Source: Neospora caninum Liverpool (taxonomy: Eukaryota; Apicomplexa; Conoidasida; Eucoccidiorida; Sarcocystidae). Taken from it: a DNA stretch of 64,000 nt. Under the pieces are notes generated by a model. That model was not told where the DNA came from and searched no databases. It saw only the letters and a list, made by a program, of their open reading frames with translations. A program made the position numbers and the translations under genes. The DNA lies in NCBI RefSeq assembly GCF_000208865.1, contig NC_018394.1:4715797-4779796 (forward strand). The letters are read 5' to 3'. Shown piece after piece: positions 13,154 to 27,002 of this stretch. The stretch's first letter is position 1. Every line of letters begins with the position of its first letter.

Positions 13154-15620
13154 AACGAAACGTCCAGCAGTCTTCTGAACGCGCTGTGAGCTGCTGTGTG
13201 CAACAAGCACGGACCGCGAAATTACGCTCTCACCATATTCACGGGGACGCCAGGTACCGTCGCGTGGCTCTCCGCACACGATCAAACAGGTTCTGTGTAC
13301 CTCACTCCAGGCCGTGCTTCTCGAGTCTTCGTACAGGGATGCATATGACTTCTGAAATATACATCTCTATAGCTCTCTGTAGACAGATACGTAGATGGAT
13401 AAACCGATGGATAAGTAGATGTTGGAATTACCGTTAATAAAAGAGTGCATATTCGTATGCGAGGGTGCGACGCCTCCACGGGTGACGTTATGTAACTGCG
13501 TGCCCGCGTTCTGTTTCATTGCTTTGATTTCCACGCACTCCTTGCATGTGTGTATTGCTTTGGAAAATGATAAATTCAAATGGGAAACAACTGTGGAAAC
13601 ATGGTTTTCACTCCCGCTCCCTCTTCAATTTTTTCCCTTTCATGGAACATGAAAAAAGACGACAGAGATGTGGAAAAATCATGCCTCATCCACGCATCCA
13701 TTGGATATATCGAGGTTCTGATCCACGAAACGCTTCCATCAGGGTTTCGTATTTTCCGGTGTTTGAGGTTGTACATGGTGAAGGGAAAAGACCTTCCCTC
13801 GCTTTGCTTTGAGTTGCTTTGTTTCTCTTCTCATCTTTTTACCATCGTTTCCCTCATTTTCTTTGCAATTCTACTACTTCTCGTTTTCCCCCGTGTTCCT
13901 GCTTTTGCTTTCGTTCTTCGCTGTGTGTTTCCATGGCTGGCGTCTCCAGATAATACGAGGGTTCTGGATAGAAGATCATTCACGCGACCGAGTTCCGAAA
14001 GCCCCCATACGAAAGCAATGCTTCATTTTTTCCAGAGGAGACAACGAAAACAAAGCAAGCAAAAAAGGCACGTTATTCCTTGTGCAAGAGGCGCAAAGTG
14101 CTTTTTTCTCGACCATGTGTCTGTGTGTCGTTACACCCGAAAGCTTACTTTCTCTCAAACGAATAAACTGTTGAAACTTGTGAAAATTGCAGGTTCTACG
14201 TGAGGTATAAAAAGTTGTGTACATGTACCAGCGTATGAATTGTAGATATTTTCATGCCTTTATCCAACAGTCGAAACAGGGTTTTCTAATGGAGAAAAAA
14301 TATTGAACGCAACATCTGGCTGTACACTTCGGGTCGCGTGTTCTGTTATTTCAAAGAAAAAACACGTTCGCCTGTGCATGCAGAGTTCTTGTCAGTTATT
14401 ACGAGATTTCCTTCGTTAAAAGTGTTTTAAGACAAGAGTATCCGAGCAAAAATTCATTTCCCTCTCCGTGCGTTCAAGTGCCCGAAAAGCTCCGAGTCCG
14501 ACATGACTTTCATTTGCGTGGATACATATCAGCGATACCTACTCTTTCACCAGTACACAGATATATGCCTACATATTTCAATCTAAATTTGTGTACGCAT
14601 GTGTGTGTGAATATTAAGCCACATGGCAGAATATTCCACCATTCCCGTGTACGTCACAAACTGCACGTGACGAAGAAGTAATTCCGACAAGTCATTTAAC
14701 ATGAACATGAGAATGTGCACTACTGCGTGTAGAGCCCCTGTATGCGGAAGTGTATGTTTATCTGTTGTCTCTGGTGCATGTTTACGACCCTTCTCAAAGA
14801 AGTGAGGCATTCTGCGACGGGTGTGATTGTAAGGTAAACCGCTACACCTGTTGTTTTCATGTTGCTCGATAGAGAAACCTCTCCTTGTTCATTCGCCACA
14901 TGCCGGATACCAAAATATATCAACACATTTTGCCTGCGCAGCCGCATCGGCAATGCCGATCTGTGTGAATGCAGGTACAAGAGTCCTGTCTTCTAGGCAA
15001 TAAAACTCTAAAGAACCTCTCAAACAACGGAAATACAGTTAGCTTTATTTTGTAAGATGAAGTGGCAAAGACAAACACCTGCACATCTCCGGGAATACAG
15101 TAGCCACCGCGCAACCGCATGACTATATATGTAGGAAGCCTGGATTGGAGAGAAAAAACATAAAGACATAACATAAAACTCTTTGAACAAATGCCACGAC
15201 AATCCGGTTACGTGTTTAATGATCCTGACGCAGTGGCATTCTTCTCATCAGCGACATAAAAGAACCGGTTATCTTCCATCTCCTACAGACGTGAAAAATA
15301 CGTGCCGGTTTGCTCACCTTTAAACGCATACCAACGTATACGTATACTATACGCAACATCGATCCATCATCCCTGTTCAAACTAACGTTTACAAGACGAC
15401 ACCCTTTAGCACGTCATACAAAAACGTATAGCTATGCTTCCTCATACACAAGCGTATATGTACATGCAAAAACCTTGATAGGTAGAAGTAACGTGTCGAC
15501 AAAAATGCGGGTATCTCCCGGAGATGACATCATGAATGACAAGAAAGAGGAGAAACGCACGGAAGGACAAGGCACTATCCTGTTCGCCGTGTTTGCCTAT
15601 ATGCGGCAGAGGAATCGTAC
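13154..15620. other. Intergenic region between convergent genes
   Basis: Lies between the 3' ends of the plus-strand zinc-finger gene and the minus-strand transporter. It is AT-richer than its neighbours and probably carries both 3' UTRs. No gene is supported; the open frame at 13580-14203 has a hydrophobic patch but no homology that I recognise. Confidence 0.55.
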
Positions 15621-18600
15621 CTACTGAACGACAGCCGCATTCTTGTTGCCTCCACAAGAAACTTGTACGTTCTTCTTCGAGCCATCTGTCTTATGCCCCG
15701 ATTCCGGATCTTCCGCGTGTAGTGTCTCCAGAGAGCAACCTTTGGCCTCGGGGACCGCGAGTAACGTGAAGATCAACGAGAGCAGGCTGGTCACTACGAA
15801 AATTGAGAACGTTCCTGAAGACAAGCCACGGAAAAGGAGAATTCTGTTATAATTCCCCGTGGTAACCACAGTCAACGAATGGCGAAAACACGCCTACACA
15901 ACCCAGCTGGGGCGAAAGAAGCCAACTCTCGAGTAAAATGTCTTTCTGTCGTCCGAAACGCGTTCCACTCCCCCCCCCTCCAGTTCTTTCTCTTCGATCT
16001 TTCCCCGCCTCTCTCGGGTGTCTCGATTCCAACCTACCGGCCTGAGTGACCGATTCAAAGAGCGGCTCAAAACCGATCTGCAGAGCGAAGGCGCCCACAT
16101 GGCTCGTCATGGTGGTCAACCCGACTCCAACGCCACGGACGCAGGTGGGCGCTACCTGAGAAAAAGTACAGTTCAGCAGAAATGCGTGCTTCTCTTACAC
16201 GGTCGGGTCTTACTGTTTCACCAGTGGGCAACCGTTGTTGCTCTTTTCAGAGGTAGACAGAAGCATTCAGAAAAGGCGCTTGCACCCCAATACGAAGTCC
16301 GTCATCTACCAAGCAAACCCATGCAACGCCTCGTTCACGGAAATCGAAAAGCCTTTTTTCCATGCGATGTTCGCTGAATCCCTCACCAAAGGCTGGATTC
16401 ACGTGACGAGTTCTCGGATGTCACTGGAATATTCAAGTGGTACGCAACTTCAAAACTTCTGTGAAACATCACTGGTTCTGTTGAAGGTGAATTGTACTTT
16501 GAAAAAACGAACGCGGCTTCTTTTAAGAAACCATTGACGAAAGATGAACGACCGAGATGCGAGAGCCGACCCACAGGCTACATTGTGCCTAAGGGCCGAG
16601 CAACGAGTTGGCGGTGACTCACAATTTAAAATAAACGGAAGGGATGCTGTCCTCTCGTGGGCGTATCTACCGCTGCTCGAGAGCCGGTGAAAGAGTTGCT
16701 ACAGACCGGGAGAAACAGTTCATGCTCATTTTTCAGCAGAAACCCCACACGTTCTCACCTCGCTTGCAATGACGAGCATCAAGCTCGCCCAGCCAGCGCT
16801 CCAGAAAAAAATGTAACTCAAAACCGCTGACAAAGCAAGGTAGGACGCCGGCTCGAGATGCCCCCAACCTGCAGTTAGTGCATCAGGTGCGCATCGTCCG
16901 CTGAGATGGCCGCGAGTTACTTGCAGCATGCCGAAGGCAACCTTCAAGAAAGACAAAAGACAACAGTGGCTCACTATCGAAGCAGTTATTCTCTCCTGGG
17001 ACACCGTTTGGAATGTGCAAGAAGGGGCGTACTCTCCCATGTGTTTCTCCCTCCCCCCCAAAACGTCTGCTCTTCTGCACGTGGATAACTTCACATCAGA
17101 AATACATACAGGAAGATATACACCGCACACATACACACCTATACGCCTATGCACAAAGGCGTCCATGAATACACTTCCTTAAATATATGCAGGTACGTAC
17201 GTGCATCTTCACCGGATCTGTTTTGTCGTCTTAGATAACGCGGCGCTGGCGCTCCTGTGACCTCGCGTGGTACGCATGTAAGTTCGCGGTTACAGTCCTC
17301 CATATCCACCCAATTTCGAGACATACGGGTCTCCAGATGCAGACGCAAGACGCATACCTGAGTAGTTCTAGGCGGCGTGTCCATAACTGCATATGTCTGT
17401 ATATCTAGCGGATGTGTAGAGTTCTAAAGAACATGGCAAGAAGGTGGATACTCAAGAGTTTTTTCTCCGTCGCAGTCGCGACATTGTTGTGGCTAGAACT
17501 GTCTCCCTCTTGTTTTCTTGCCCCCTGACTCGAGCCACCTACTTGTGCTTACCGTCAACAAAATGTGGCACAGGCAGCTGCCGCCAACTCCCAGGAAAAG
17601 AAGCTTCCTTCGTCCCCATACGTCCACCAGGCCCACGCACGTGACGACACCGGCCATCTGGTGCGGGAGACAAACACATTTCCTTGGACAAAAAATGAAA
17701 AACTGAACGACAGCGAAGGCGAGGCAAATACCCCTCTTTCACTGTGTAGATCATGCAAATATGTGAGCGCTACCACACAGACACACACATGTCGTCACGT
17801 GTCTATCGAACCGGTCCTCGCGATTTTAACACTCCAACTTGATCCTCTGAGCCTGCGGGCGTGTCCACCTTGTATGTGGCTGCCCCCTCTGTCTCACTCT
17901 AGATTGCTCCCCCATATGTCCGTAGCTCGCTCAAGTTGTGTGTACTCAGTATATGCAAATACTTAACTACTAATCGTGTTATATACATGCCACTGTGTTT
18001 ATCCTATACCTATACCGTTATGTTTTTATGTCCATTCATATATCGGAAACATACAGTTGGACCGTTCTTTTCACTTCTTGTTTCTTGGTTCCCTCTTTGT
18101 TTTCGAACGTACCTTCGCTATGCCGACTAGGAAGCCTGCAGCACGGGTGTCACAGATGCCGGCGAACTGGAAAATGTCGACGACGAAATACTGGAGAGTG
18201 CTTCCTCCCGTAGCGAGGTGCGCGACTGCACATGCCACGGCTATCCCGAGAGCGCGTTTGTGGGCCGATACACCTCGGCGCACCTGAAGGAGAAAGATTA
18301 AGGGAAGGAAAGGACGAGAGGCGAGAAGGATTGCTGGCAAGAACACAGAAAGGAAGAACGGCGGGAAGGAATGCTGGAAGGTACAAAAAATGTCTTCGGG
18401 TTGAGAGGAGGAGTAGCAAGCGCCGTCTCGTGAAGCGAAGCGAAAAATGCAGGAACACTGAGAGACAGCCACACACCAAGGGGAAATGACGAAAAGAGGG
18501 GCGACCGACAGGGCGAGCGTGAAATCGTTGCAGCTGGAGGGACACGGAAACCAAAAGTGGGTGTGTACGCGTGAAAACGAATCAGTGTCGGAGAGAGAAA

Positions 18601-21600
18601 CAGACAAAAAAGAATGGAAGCGCCCGAAGAGACGAGATTCCAGAAAAGGCCACAACAGAGACGTAGCGAGAGGAGAAGGCAGACAGAAACGAGAAACCGA
18701 AGGGACCCAGGGAAGAACAAATGGAAAACACGTTTGCCGGGAAAAGGCAGGTGGGAAAACGTGAGACAATGGAAAAAGACAGATGCAGGGAATCGTGTCG
18801 ATCTTTGTGGGCTTCTGGGTTCGACAAAAACAGCAGATCGAGTCCTTACATTTTGAAAATATTCGCCAATTCCCGGCTGCGACTGGTGGTTGGCCTGACG
18901 CCTTAAATGTACCACAGAAACGGCAGCGCTCTCTCGACTCATGCCCAGTCTGACTAACGCCCTCTCCGCTTGCGAGAGCAGGCCTCTTTGGATGAGCCAT
19001 CGCGGGCTTTCAGGCAGAAAGAAGACAAGACACAGCGCCTGCAAACGGACAGAGAGGCGAACCCAGATTTAAGAAAATGATGGGGAAAACGACGGCGAGG
19101 AGAGCAAGGAAAGCGAGAAGACACCCATGGTAACGAAAAAGGTAGGCAAACACACTACAGGGGACAAAACACACCAACGAAGGAAAAAGAGCAGGAGAGA
19201 AAGGGAAAGCGGAGAGGGAGAGGACGCAGCCGGAGCTCCGCAGCCACGTGAGGAAAAACGTGTAGGTCGCTTGTGACGTTGCTGTGTTCTTTCTTCACAA
19301 AGTGCTTCCATCGATATGCACCGACAGATACGTAGAGGGACACATCTCCACGGGGTGTATCCAGGTATCTGTATGGCAACTGTCTCCATGTAGGCAACTA
19401 ACGACGTCGCATCCTTCGGAAAACAGCACAAATTCGCACAGAGCTACCGGCGTATGTGTGTATATGTGCCTGGAGAGCACTGCCCCGCCTACTTGAAACC
19501 AGGTGGATATACTGATACACAGCGACCAGCGATACGTCTCCGTGACACAAATATCACTTCGCCGTGGCTTCTATTCTTTTCCACGCTTTCCGTGCCTCTC
19601 ACCTGCAGGACGCCCAGGGCTGGGATCACTTCCAGCAGCGGCCGCCACGTCCAAGCTCCGAAGGCCCACGCCGCTCCATACGCACTGAGGCAACCTGGAA
19701 TTCACGAAGAGCAACAAACATCCACTTTATTCATACGCACACGCATGTGTCTGTGTATATGTCTGACTACTCGTGTCCTTCTGTGCAGACACGCAAAGGT
19801 ATATGTACAAAGTTTCAGATAGAGCCAACCAGGCGAAAGCTAGGGAGAAGAATGGATAGACAGATGCAGTCCATACATACCTGTACACAGTAGAGAGACG
19901 CAAAAATTTGCAGAGACAGCTGCATAGGCAAACCGGCATGTGCATAACTGCATGGAGCAAAGTCCAACAGTTTTCACACGCGAAACTCACCGCACACTTG
20001 CAGCATTTCCTGAGAACTAACGAGCGCGCCTCGCAGCGATTGAGGTGCGATTTCGCTTATATACGTCGCGATGACGACGAAACCGACGCCCGTTGCCAAG
20101 CCCAAAAGAAACCGCCCCAGCAAGAGATGCTGAAAACAAATGGAAAACACAGAAAATCCACAAGACCTCAGCCAGTTAAAGAGAAGGCGCTGAACGCAGC
20201 GCCCCAGCAGCCGAACGATTCGGAAACATCCTACGCGCAAGCGCACCGCAACACGAGAATACCAGCAGTCCGCGTGAAAAACAGAGGAAGGTACGAAACA
20301 CAGGTACGAATATGTTTAGCTGTACAGGAACTTACTCAGCAGATGCCCACGTAAAGGAGAGGCGTAACGTAAAGGTTTGTGGGTATCTACCTTTTGCTTC
20401 TAACTCGTTATGTGTGTGCGTATGCGTATAACCAAAAACATGGCTGAAGGGAACTGTGAGCTACATGCGCGCCGACAGACAGGCACATCTCTGCATACAC
20501 ACATCCATGTGTCTCTATTGCGCATCTGCAGAGATGCGCGATACGATCTGGAAGAAAACTCGACCCAGGAAACAGTTACTGTGCTGGGAGCTGGCTGGGA
20601 CAACCAGTTCAAGCAGTTCTCTATTCCTTTTTACAAGTGCAGCCCCACGTTCTCCCTCTGTAATACCCATCAGTGTTCACAGGTATGATAGATGGAGAGC
20701 TGGTTTCTCGATCCGGAACGAAATGGAGCTATGTACGAGCGCCTCGCTGAGCACTTGCGCATTCCGGGGTGCTCCTCACCGCAAAACGAACGCCTACGGA
20801 GATGAACAAACCTCCCATGACGACGAGCACGTCGCTGAGGAAGAGAGCCGTTCGTCGTCCAACTGCGTCAGCGAGCAACCCTCCGCAGAGGCCGCCAATC
20901 TACAGAGACGTAGGCATCATACACGAAAGGAAAGAAGTCCCTCTCTCCTTAGATACGCTCGTCTTGTTCTGGACACCAGACGACACCGAACGGGGAAGAG
21001 GGGGAGGTGGCCAGCCTCTGAGGTTGGGATGCACGCCGACAGTGATGGACATGGCACCGCGCTCAGGGGAAGACGAGTTCTTGATGCGAATTTCCTCGGA
21101 TCGGGGTCACAGACTGCACGGGCTGCTGGGTCTGCTCGCCCTCCTAGAGATGCAGTCTGCGGCGCTCGACGAGGCAGCGGCCTTGTTACAGCGCTTACAC
21201 GCGCGCAGCGGGATGCACAAGCTGGAGGACGCCCACTTATGTGCGTACGTAAGTCATGTGCATATAATTACGTGCCTAGCGGGTTGTAAACGTGCACACA
21301 GCCTTAGATACCGCATACGGAAATACGTGTACATAAGCGTGGGTTGCTATACTATCAATGCTGAGTTTGAGCGGTGGGGTGCCTCCAGGAGACGTGTGGG
21401 AGTGGGACCACGGTCGTCTCGTCAGACTGTGGTTGAGTGCCCTACCGCAGCTCCAGGTGCGAAGAGCGCGATAAACATGCTTTTGTCAGCGCAGGTAAAG
21501 GAACTTCCACAGAGACCGAACGCATGCTGAACAGGGTTGAGGACGACGGACACGCAGCAGAGGTCGTATCCAGCAATCAGGCCTGTGAGGCATGCAGTGA

Positions 21601-22021
21601 AGACCGCGAGGAAGAAGCGAAGCCCTAAAGGCTGCCGTACGCCCGGCCGCTTCTGCCTTTTCCCCTGTTCTCCGCCTCCTGCCCGAACGGGTACCACAGG
21701 AGACCCCAGCTGCTGTGGCTTTGTAGGAGAATGAGGGAAAGGCCCTCCTTCCTGATTCTTCGTTTCCTCCAATTCGATATGAGTAGAAACCATCGACTCG
21801 GAGGAAACCGGTGCTTGTGCCGGAGGCTGCGTCGTCTGGGTCTGGCCCGCCTTTCCTGCTGTTCCAACTGAAGCAGCAGTCGGCTGCGTCACCTCGACGG
21901 CAGATACACCTGAACTGCCAGGGAAGGTGGATGGAGCCGAAGGAGGAAGGTCTGCCTCACCACCCATTGCAGGCAACACCGCCATCGTGGAGGAAGGGTG
22001 GCGAAAACAAGGAGAAAGCAA
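15621..22021 (-). CDS. Major facilitator sugar-porter family transporter
   Basis: Ten exons on the minus strand: 21446-22021, 20780-20899, 19991-20129, 19603-19694, 18850-19038, 18113-18283, 17553-17657, 16759-16941, 16038-16155 and 15621-15814. They join in phase to 628 residues. A Ser/Pro/Gln-rich cytosolic tail of about 134 residues precedes TM1, which carries the GYD motif (151-153). Then come the loop 2-3 motif LLADAVGRR, the TM4 start LLLGRFLLGLATG, PESPRWLIQ after TM6 (from 318), LVDVWGRRK in loop 8-9 and VPEAKGCSLETL after TM12. These are sugar-porter signatures, with PEAKG replacing the usual PETKG. Expected role is hexose or polyol transport across a membrane; substrate and location cannot be read. 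Within T. gondii it may correspond to one of the ST-series sugar transporters (inference). The start could also be at 21985, the next in-frame ATG. Confidence 0.88.
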
Positions 22022-24573
22022 CAGCTACGCTGAAGCCCCAAGTCAAAGGGGTAAAACAACGTGGCAGGTCACCGCGACTATTGTTTGGCCTCCAGAGGCC
22101 GACAACAGCAAACCAAAGGAAGGGAGCAGCGCAACCTGGGAGGCGATACAGTCCTGTTTCTCTGGTCGTTCTTGCACATACACTCGGATCCGCCACACAG
22201 ACACTCCACTGGCGCCTGACCGCGTGGGTTGTCTGGGCAACACACAGGCGCGAACGGGGGACTTAAAGAAGCCGTTACAAGAGGAGCAAGTGAAGCAGAC
22301 GGAGACGAGCAAACCTTTTGCAAATTCTCACACACCCAATCACTTGACAAAAAACGAAGACACAGGGCACAGTCACAGCCTTCTCCGTCTATACGTGAGA
22401 AGATCCCAGCAGGCGGTCGGTGTCATCGACCAACAGGTAACGGAGAACTCCGATCGGAAGACAAACTGAAACCCGGTGTTCATGAGGACAGACTAGTGCC
22501 TGTGAAACGTAGTTGACGAAACGACAAATGGTGAACAGCTCCGCGCTCTCCAACGGTTAGAAATTGTCGCATTCTTGCCAGCTGTCTCGTCCCTGTGCAG
22601 GTGTACGTACACCCAAGAAGCCCCGCTGTGTCTCTCCTAGGCTGGTGGATTGGCAGGTAGAGTACCTAGGCCAAACGCCGCCAGAAAACGCCTGTTCCAG
22701 TTCCACGTCTCCCCATTCCATCGGTATTTTTGGTCCTTCTCTTCACACAGCAGTCGGCCCCTCCTGGGCACACGAAGCCAAAACTGAGGACGAGCGTCGT
22801 TTGCGAGGGGTCGCGGAAGCGTCCAGCAGATGAAGGACAAACGTTCAACGTGCATTAAGGTGAGAGCGATTTGCCTCTTAGCTAGCGCCCCGCAGCACGC
22901 ACAAAAACAAATCGATACTGGTGGAAAGGTCTATAGAGGCACCCCCTGGCCTCTACATTTGTGAATGCATGGTCACTTTAGCGGCACGTGTATATTCTTC
23001 ACCACGAGACGCCAATGCCTTCTCTGCATTTGCCTGCTGGTTCCGCTGATTCCTGCTAGATCCGTCAACGCCGTACGAAGGCACACACGCCGCCACAAGT
23101 CCAGTTGTGTGAGTTCTGGCCCTTCCGTGAAGTGGAAAGTGCTCGTCCCGTTTCGTAATTCAAGCTGAGATACTTGCTATTGGGTCAGACGAAGCAGATT
23201 CGTCATTTCCCTGGTTCCAAAATTCGTCGCGGTCCAAGAAACTGCGGGTTCGGTGCGGCGGGGGCGCCCCGTTCTAACAAGAATCAGTCCGGGTTCTAGA
23301 AGATCTACTTCGCCGGGGAAGAAGTTCAACAACCCATATATTGCTAAGTACACATCTGTGCATGTGTTCATGTCCATCATGAGAGCCTCCGCTCTCACGC
23401 CTGGATCCACAACCGCATATCGACACACCCACCGCCATACAAAATGGACGCCGGTATGTGTGGATGCACGCATCCATGCAAAGGCTCACAAGCATTTGTG
23501 TCTACGACGCCAGTGCACTGGTGATGCATCAAGGTACATGTACACTTTGCTAGTCTCCCGTATTGGTCAGATTTGAGGGGCTGTGTTCCAAGGCGCAGAG
23601 GCCTGCGGCGGCCTACAGGCGGACGCGCGAGCGGAAGACGCCAGACCGGCGAGCCCCTCTGAATGTTCAACGTTCAGCGATGAGAAGCAACTTGAGGCGG
23701 CAACAAACTGCCTCAGGCTCATGAAACTTGGAGCGAACTCGAGAGGGTGCAAAGTCTTGTTCGATTCCCCTGTGCGGACCCACCGGCGACATCTCGCGAG
23801 GCACGGGCTAGAAAACGGGGAAGCGCAGGAACGCGCGCTCAGACGCCGCGACACTGCGAGACCCGAAGAAAAAGAGACGCGGAAGTCAAAGACGGGAAGA
23901 AAGACCACGAAAGATCGTCGAAAATCAATACGACGAGAAGACGCTGAGACGAGGCGGCGAGTCGGCACGGAGCTACCGGAAGCCAGGGCGTGGAGAGGGC
24001 GACGAAAACGGACAAAGCTACCCGCCGCCTCTCTTTTCCTCGACGAGAGTCTCGTTTTTTCTGGATTTGCAGCCGAAATCGAGACGTGCAAGTGGACAGT
24101 TGGGGGTGAGAACGAAAAACGCGGCGGAATTCACCAGGAAAATAAGAGACAGAGCCGAAGAAGGCATGAGCGAGGCAAGGACGCGTGCTGCACGGCGACG
24201 CAGGCGCCGCAGTCGTCTGCTGAGCAAAGGTGACAACCGACTCAAATTGCAGAAAGCGAGACGAGGCGGGCACCTCAATTTCAAGTTTTTCGAATTCTTC
24301 TTCGACAGAATGAAAAATATCGGTGTCCTCTGTGTATCTGAAGACGAGCGTTGTATGGCCAACTGAAGAGCGAAAAAAACACGCGATCTTTCCAGAGACA
24401 GCAGATCGGGGCCCGTCTTCAACAGGGATGCTTAGTTGCCAGTGTAGACGCAATGGCGTGTGTAGGTGTCTATGCCGGCAAAATCAAACACTGATAAAAG
24501 CTTTACGCGTCGACAGTTCTTTGTAGAGAGATCATTTTTACGTAGACAGCAGTGCACAGATTGGGGCTTAGTG

Positions 24574-24843
24574 TCACCGGCTGGCGAAGCGTAGAGGATC
24601 AGTACGACGGGGGCAATCCTGCAGAACACGGATCTGGTCAACATTCAGGATCTCATCCACTAGTCCAACAGGATACCCTGCGGCATGCGAGCTTTTCGGT
24701 CGCCTTCCTGATTCCGTCGCCAGTAGAGAGGAGATGTCGATTTTCTGTCTAAATCTACGGATAATCGGGGACCGTTTGTGCTTCGGCATCCACGTGTCGT
24801 CGCAGTGGACAGCATTCGGCGGCAGGAGGCGAGCGTCTTGCAT
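24574..24843 (-). CDS. Candidate coding exon, no known family
   Basis: From ATG 24843 the minus strand reads 89 codons, including MPKHKRSPIIRRFRQKIDI and GLVDEILNVDQIRVLQ, which look more protein-like than the surrounding frames. The same frame is open upstream to position 24917, just after a TAG at 24918-24920 that could be part of a splice acceptor or a true stop. I recognise no domain. It could be one exon of a minus-strand gene or chance. Confidence 0.2.
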   Translation of the reverse strand: MQDARLLPPNAVHCDDTWMPKHKRSPIIRRFRQKIDISSLLATESGRRPKSSHAAGYPVGLVDEILNVDQIRVLQDCPRRTDPLRFASR

Positions 24844-25257
24844 GAGCGCAGGGCGCTCTTCCGTGTCTAGCCTTACTCCTCGCAGTTCACTCGGAGCCTA
24901 CATCCAGCTTCTCCCCTCGGGGGATATGACACGCATCGTCCTTTCGGGCAACTAGCTTATTCTATATCTCTCAAAAACGGCGCATTTCTCTCATTCTTCC
25001 TCAGCGGCCAGTCTCGTTCCGTAGCTCGCACTGAGAATAGGTTGTTTTCTCTCGAGACTCACTGAGGATCAAGTTTGTTCAGCTCTCCCGCTCTGATCGC
25101 TTTCACCTGCATATGGTTGTGGAAACTGAGAGACGGCTTCCTACCTGGTGCACACAAACGGCTTTGTGTCCGTTTGGTGAGCATTGGTTCACCAAAAAGA
25201 GACGAGAAATCCTCCGAAACGGCAAGCGACGTCTCTAAGGTGCTGGGGCAACTGAGG

Positions 25258-25350
25258 GGAAAGCAATCGTGAAAAAACCTTGTTCCTCAAGGAAAAGGAG
25301 TGAAAAAAATGCGAGGAAAGCAATCGTGAAAAAACCTTGGTTCCTCAGGA
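25258..25350. repeat. Imperfect direct duplication, 57-bp spacing
   Basis: The segment beginning GGAAAGCAATCGTGAAAAAA occurs at 25258 and again at 25315. Each copy continues through CCTTG(G)TTCCTCA(A)GGA, with two single-base length differences. Confidence 0.88.
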
Positions 25351-27002
25351 GGCCCGGGAAGGCCTCAAGCCTGCACTGATGAGTCCTCTAGAGAGGATGC
25401 AGTGTGTGTCGAGATAGTACAGGAGTTTTAAAGACCCTGCTGTGATCGGCTCTTGAAGCATAAAACGTGAATGCATATACTGTACATGGAACCATGGTAT
25501 TTGGGCGCCGAAGAGAAGGTGCTGTAGGGCAAGTTCAGGTCTGTAAATCCGGCATGCATGTTTTGGTAACGGCTCGGCAGAGCAAGCGGCTTCGGACACG
25601 TTCGCATATATTCATTTATGTAGAGATGACATGACGTGAATTGGATCGTTGCTCTCACGTCACTAGGAAGTCAGTGTGGAAGCTTCCTGCATCCGCTACC
25701 GATTTCATTCCGTGTATCCCTGGAAGTTGACTAGGGCACCTGACAAACACTCCTTGGTGCCACGTTTCCTATCTGTCAGTCTGGCTCACAGCAAAACGGA
25801 CATCCAGTCTTCTGATACTTTTCTTCTAAGAGTGTTTGTCATCCGCCGGCGTACAAGTACTTGCATTCTCGGAGACCTGACGGGTCGGCGCAGTTGAAGT
25901 GTACAGAAACCATTTTTATGGAACGATTGGGTTGTTGGAGCCAATAGCGGATTCGGAGACAAGAAACACAAGGGGAGCAAAAAGCGACAGGCGGGCATGC
26001 TTACTCCTTTTCCGGATGCATCCCCCAGAGAGGAGTGGAAGAGCACTCTAGGCAAGGGTACGTGACAGGACCGGTGATACTGGCGGGATAAGGCAAAATG
26101 CAGGAACCTTATGTGGAGTGTTCACAGGAAGCTGCGGAATCTGTGGCACGCATGTCACCTAGGTTTAAAATTCCAACGTGTGTCTGTGTTCGTGGCTTTC
26201 AGGAGCAAGTTATTTCTTGAAAAAATCAGACGAACCGTCACGCCATATGCGAGAAGGTCGCCACTTGCTGTCTCGTTCTGGAGGTGCCATGAAGGGCCAC
26301 GTGTCCCTCAGACACCGCTGGAATACGTCCGTAATTGCGACTTCCTGAGGCAACAATACAGGAACGAGAAACACACTCGCGACAGTTCACACAACTTCTT
26401 AGTGACCGTGTCATTTGAAGCGCCACCAACACTGCACGCGTGCACGTCTCTGAGCGCATCTCATCAGCGCTCTTTCTCTGCTGCTTGCCTCTCCGTGGTT
26501 TCGACGCTTTATTCGAGTTGCGATACGTTGTGCACCGGTTACGGAAAACCAACATTTTCACTTTGAAACGAACAAACACATCCGCCCTTTCGGTGGCCCA
26601 AGATGTTTCTCCCGGTGCCTCCTGTAGGGAGGAAAAGCGACAAAGTGGAAAAGATGAAAACACAAACACACTGGAGAGGCAAACACAGCGGATCGACTGG
26701 CAGCGAGCGCATCTACGAAGCTAAACCCGTTGTGTTCCTGGTGAGCGCCTCTCATCCACGTAGTGAAAGGAAGTTGAGTTTGTACGGTCGAGCACCAAAG
26801 AGTTATCTCGCTGTTCCTCTCGAAGCAGGTCAGCCAACCACGCACTCCCAATGCCGAGAGCGAGATGCAGCGAGACATGAAATTTGTAGCGAGACAGCCT
26901 GAAGCCAGGCAGTGCTAGCCTTCAGCAAGTACGAAATAGATTTCGCCGGCTTTCCTAGCACACTTCCCTTCCGCAGCGATCCATCTGCGTTGCTGCGCTT
27001 TC

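Larger units (their letters stand above)
22022..27002. other. Unassigned 5-kb region
   Basis: No gene with recognisable homology. It must contain the transporter promoter at its left end. Several frames of 150-215 codons at 23567-24453 overlap on both strands, as expected from Arg/Ser-rich sequence, and cannot be resolved. One minus-strand frame at 24574-24843 is listed as a candidate. A 57-bp-spaced duplication lies at 25258-25350. Confidence 0.5.

Noticed and set aside
23745..23785. TTCGATTCC resembling a tRNA T-arm
   Set aside because: No acceptor, D or anticodon arm can be formed around it.
25374..25402. CTGATGAG followed by a small hairpin, as in a hammerhead ribozyme core
   Set aside because: The required GAAA after stem II is missing; the sequence continues TGCAG.
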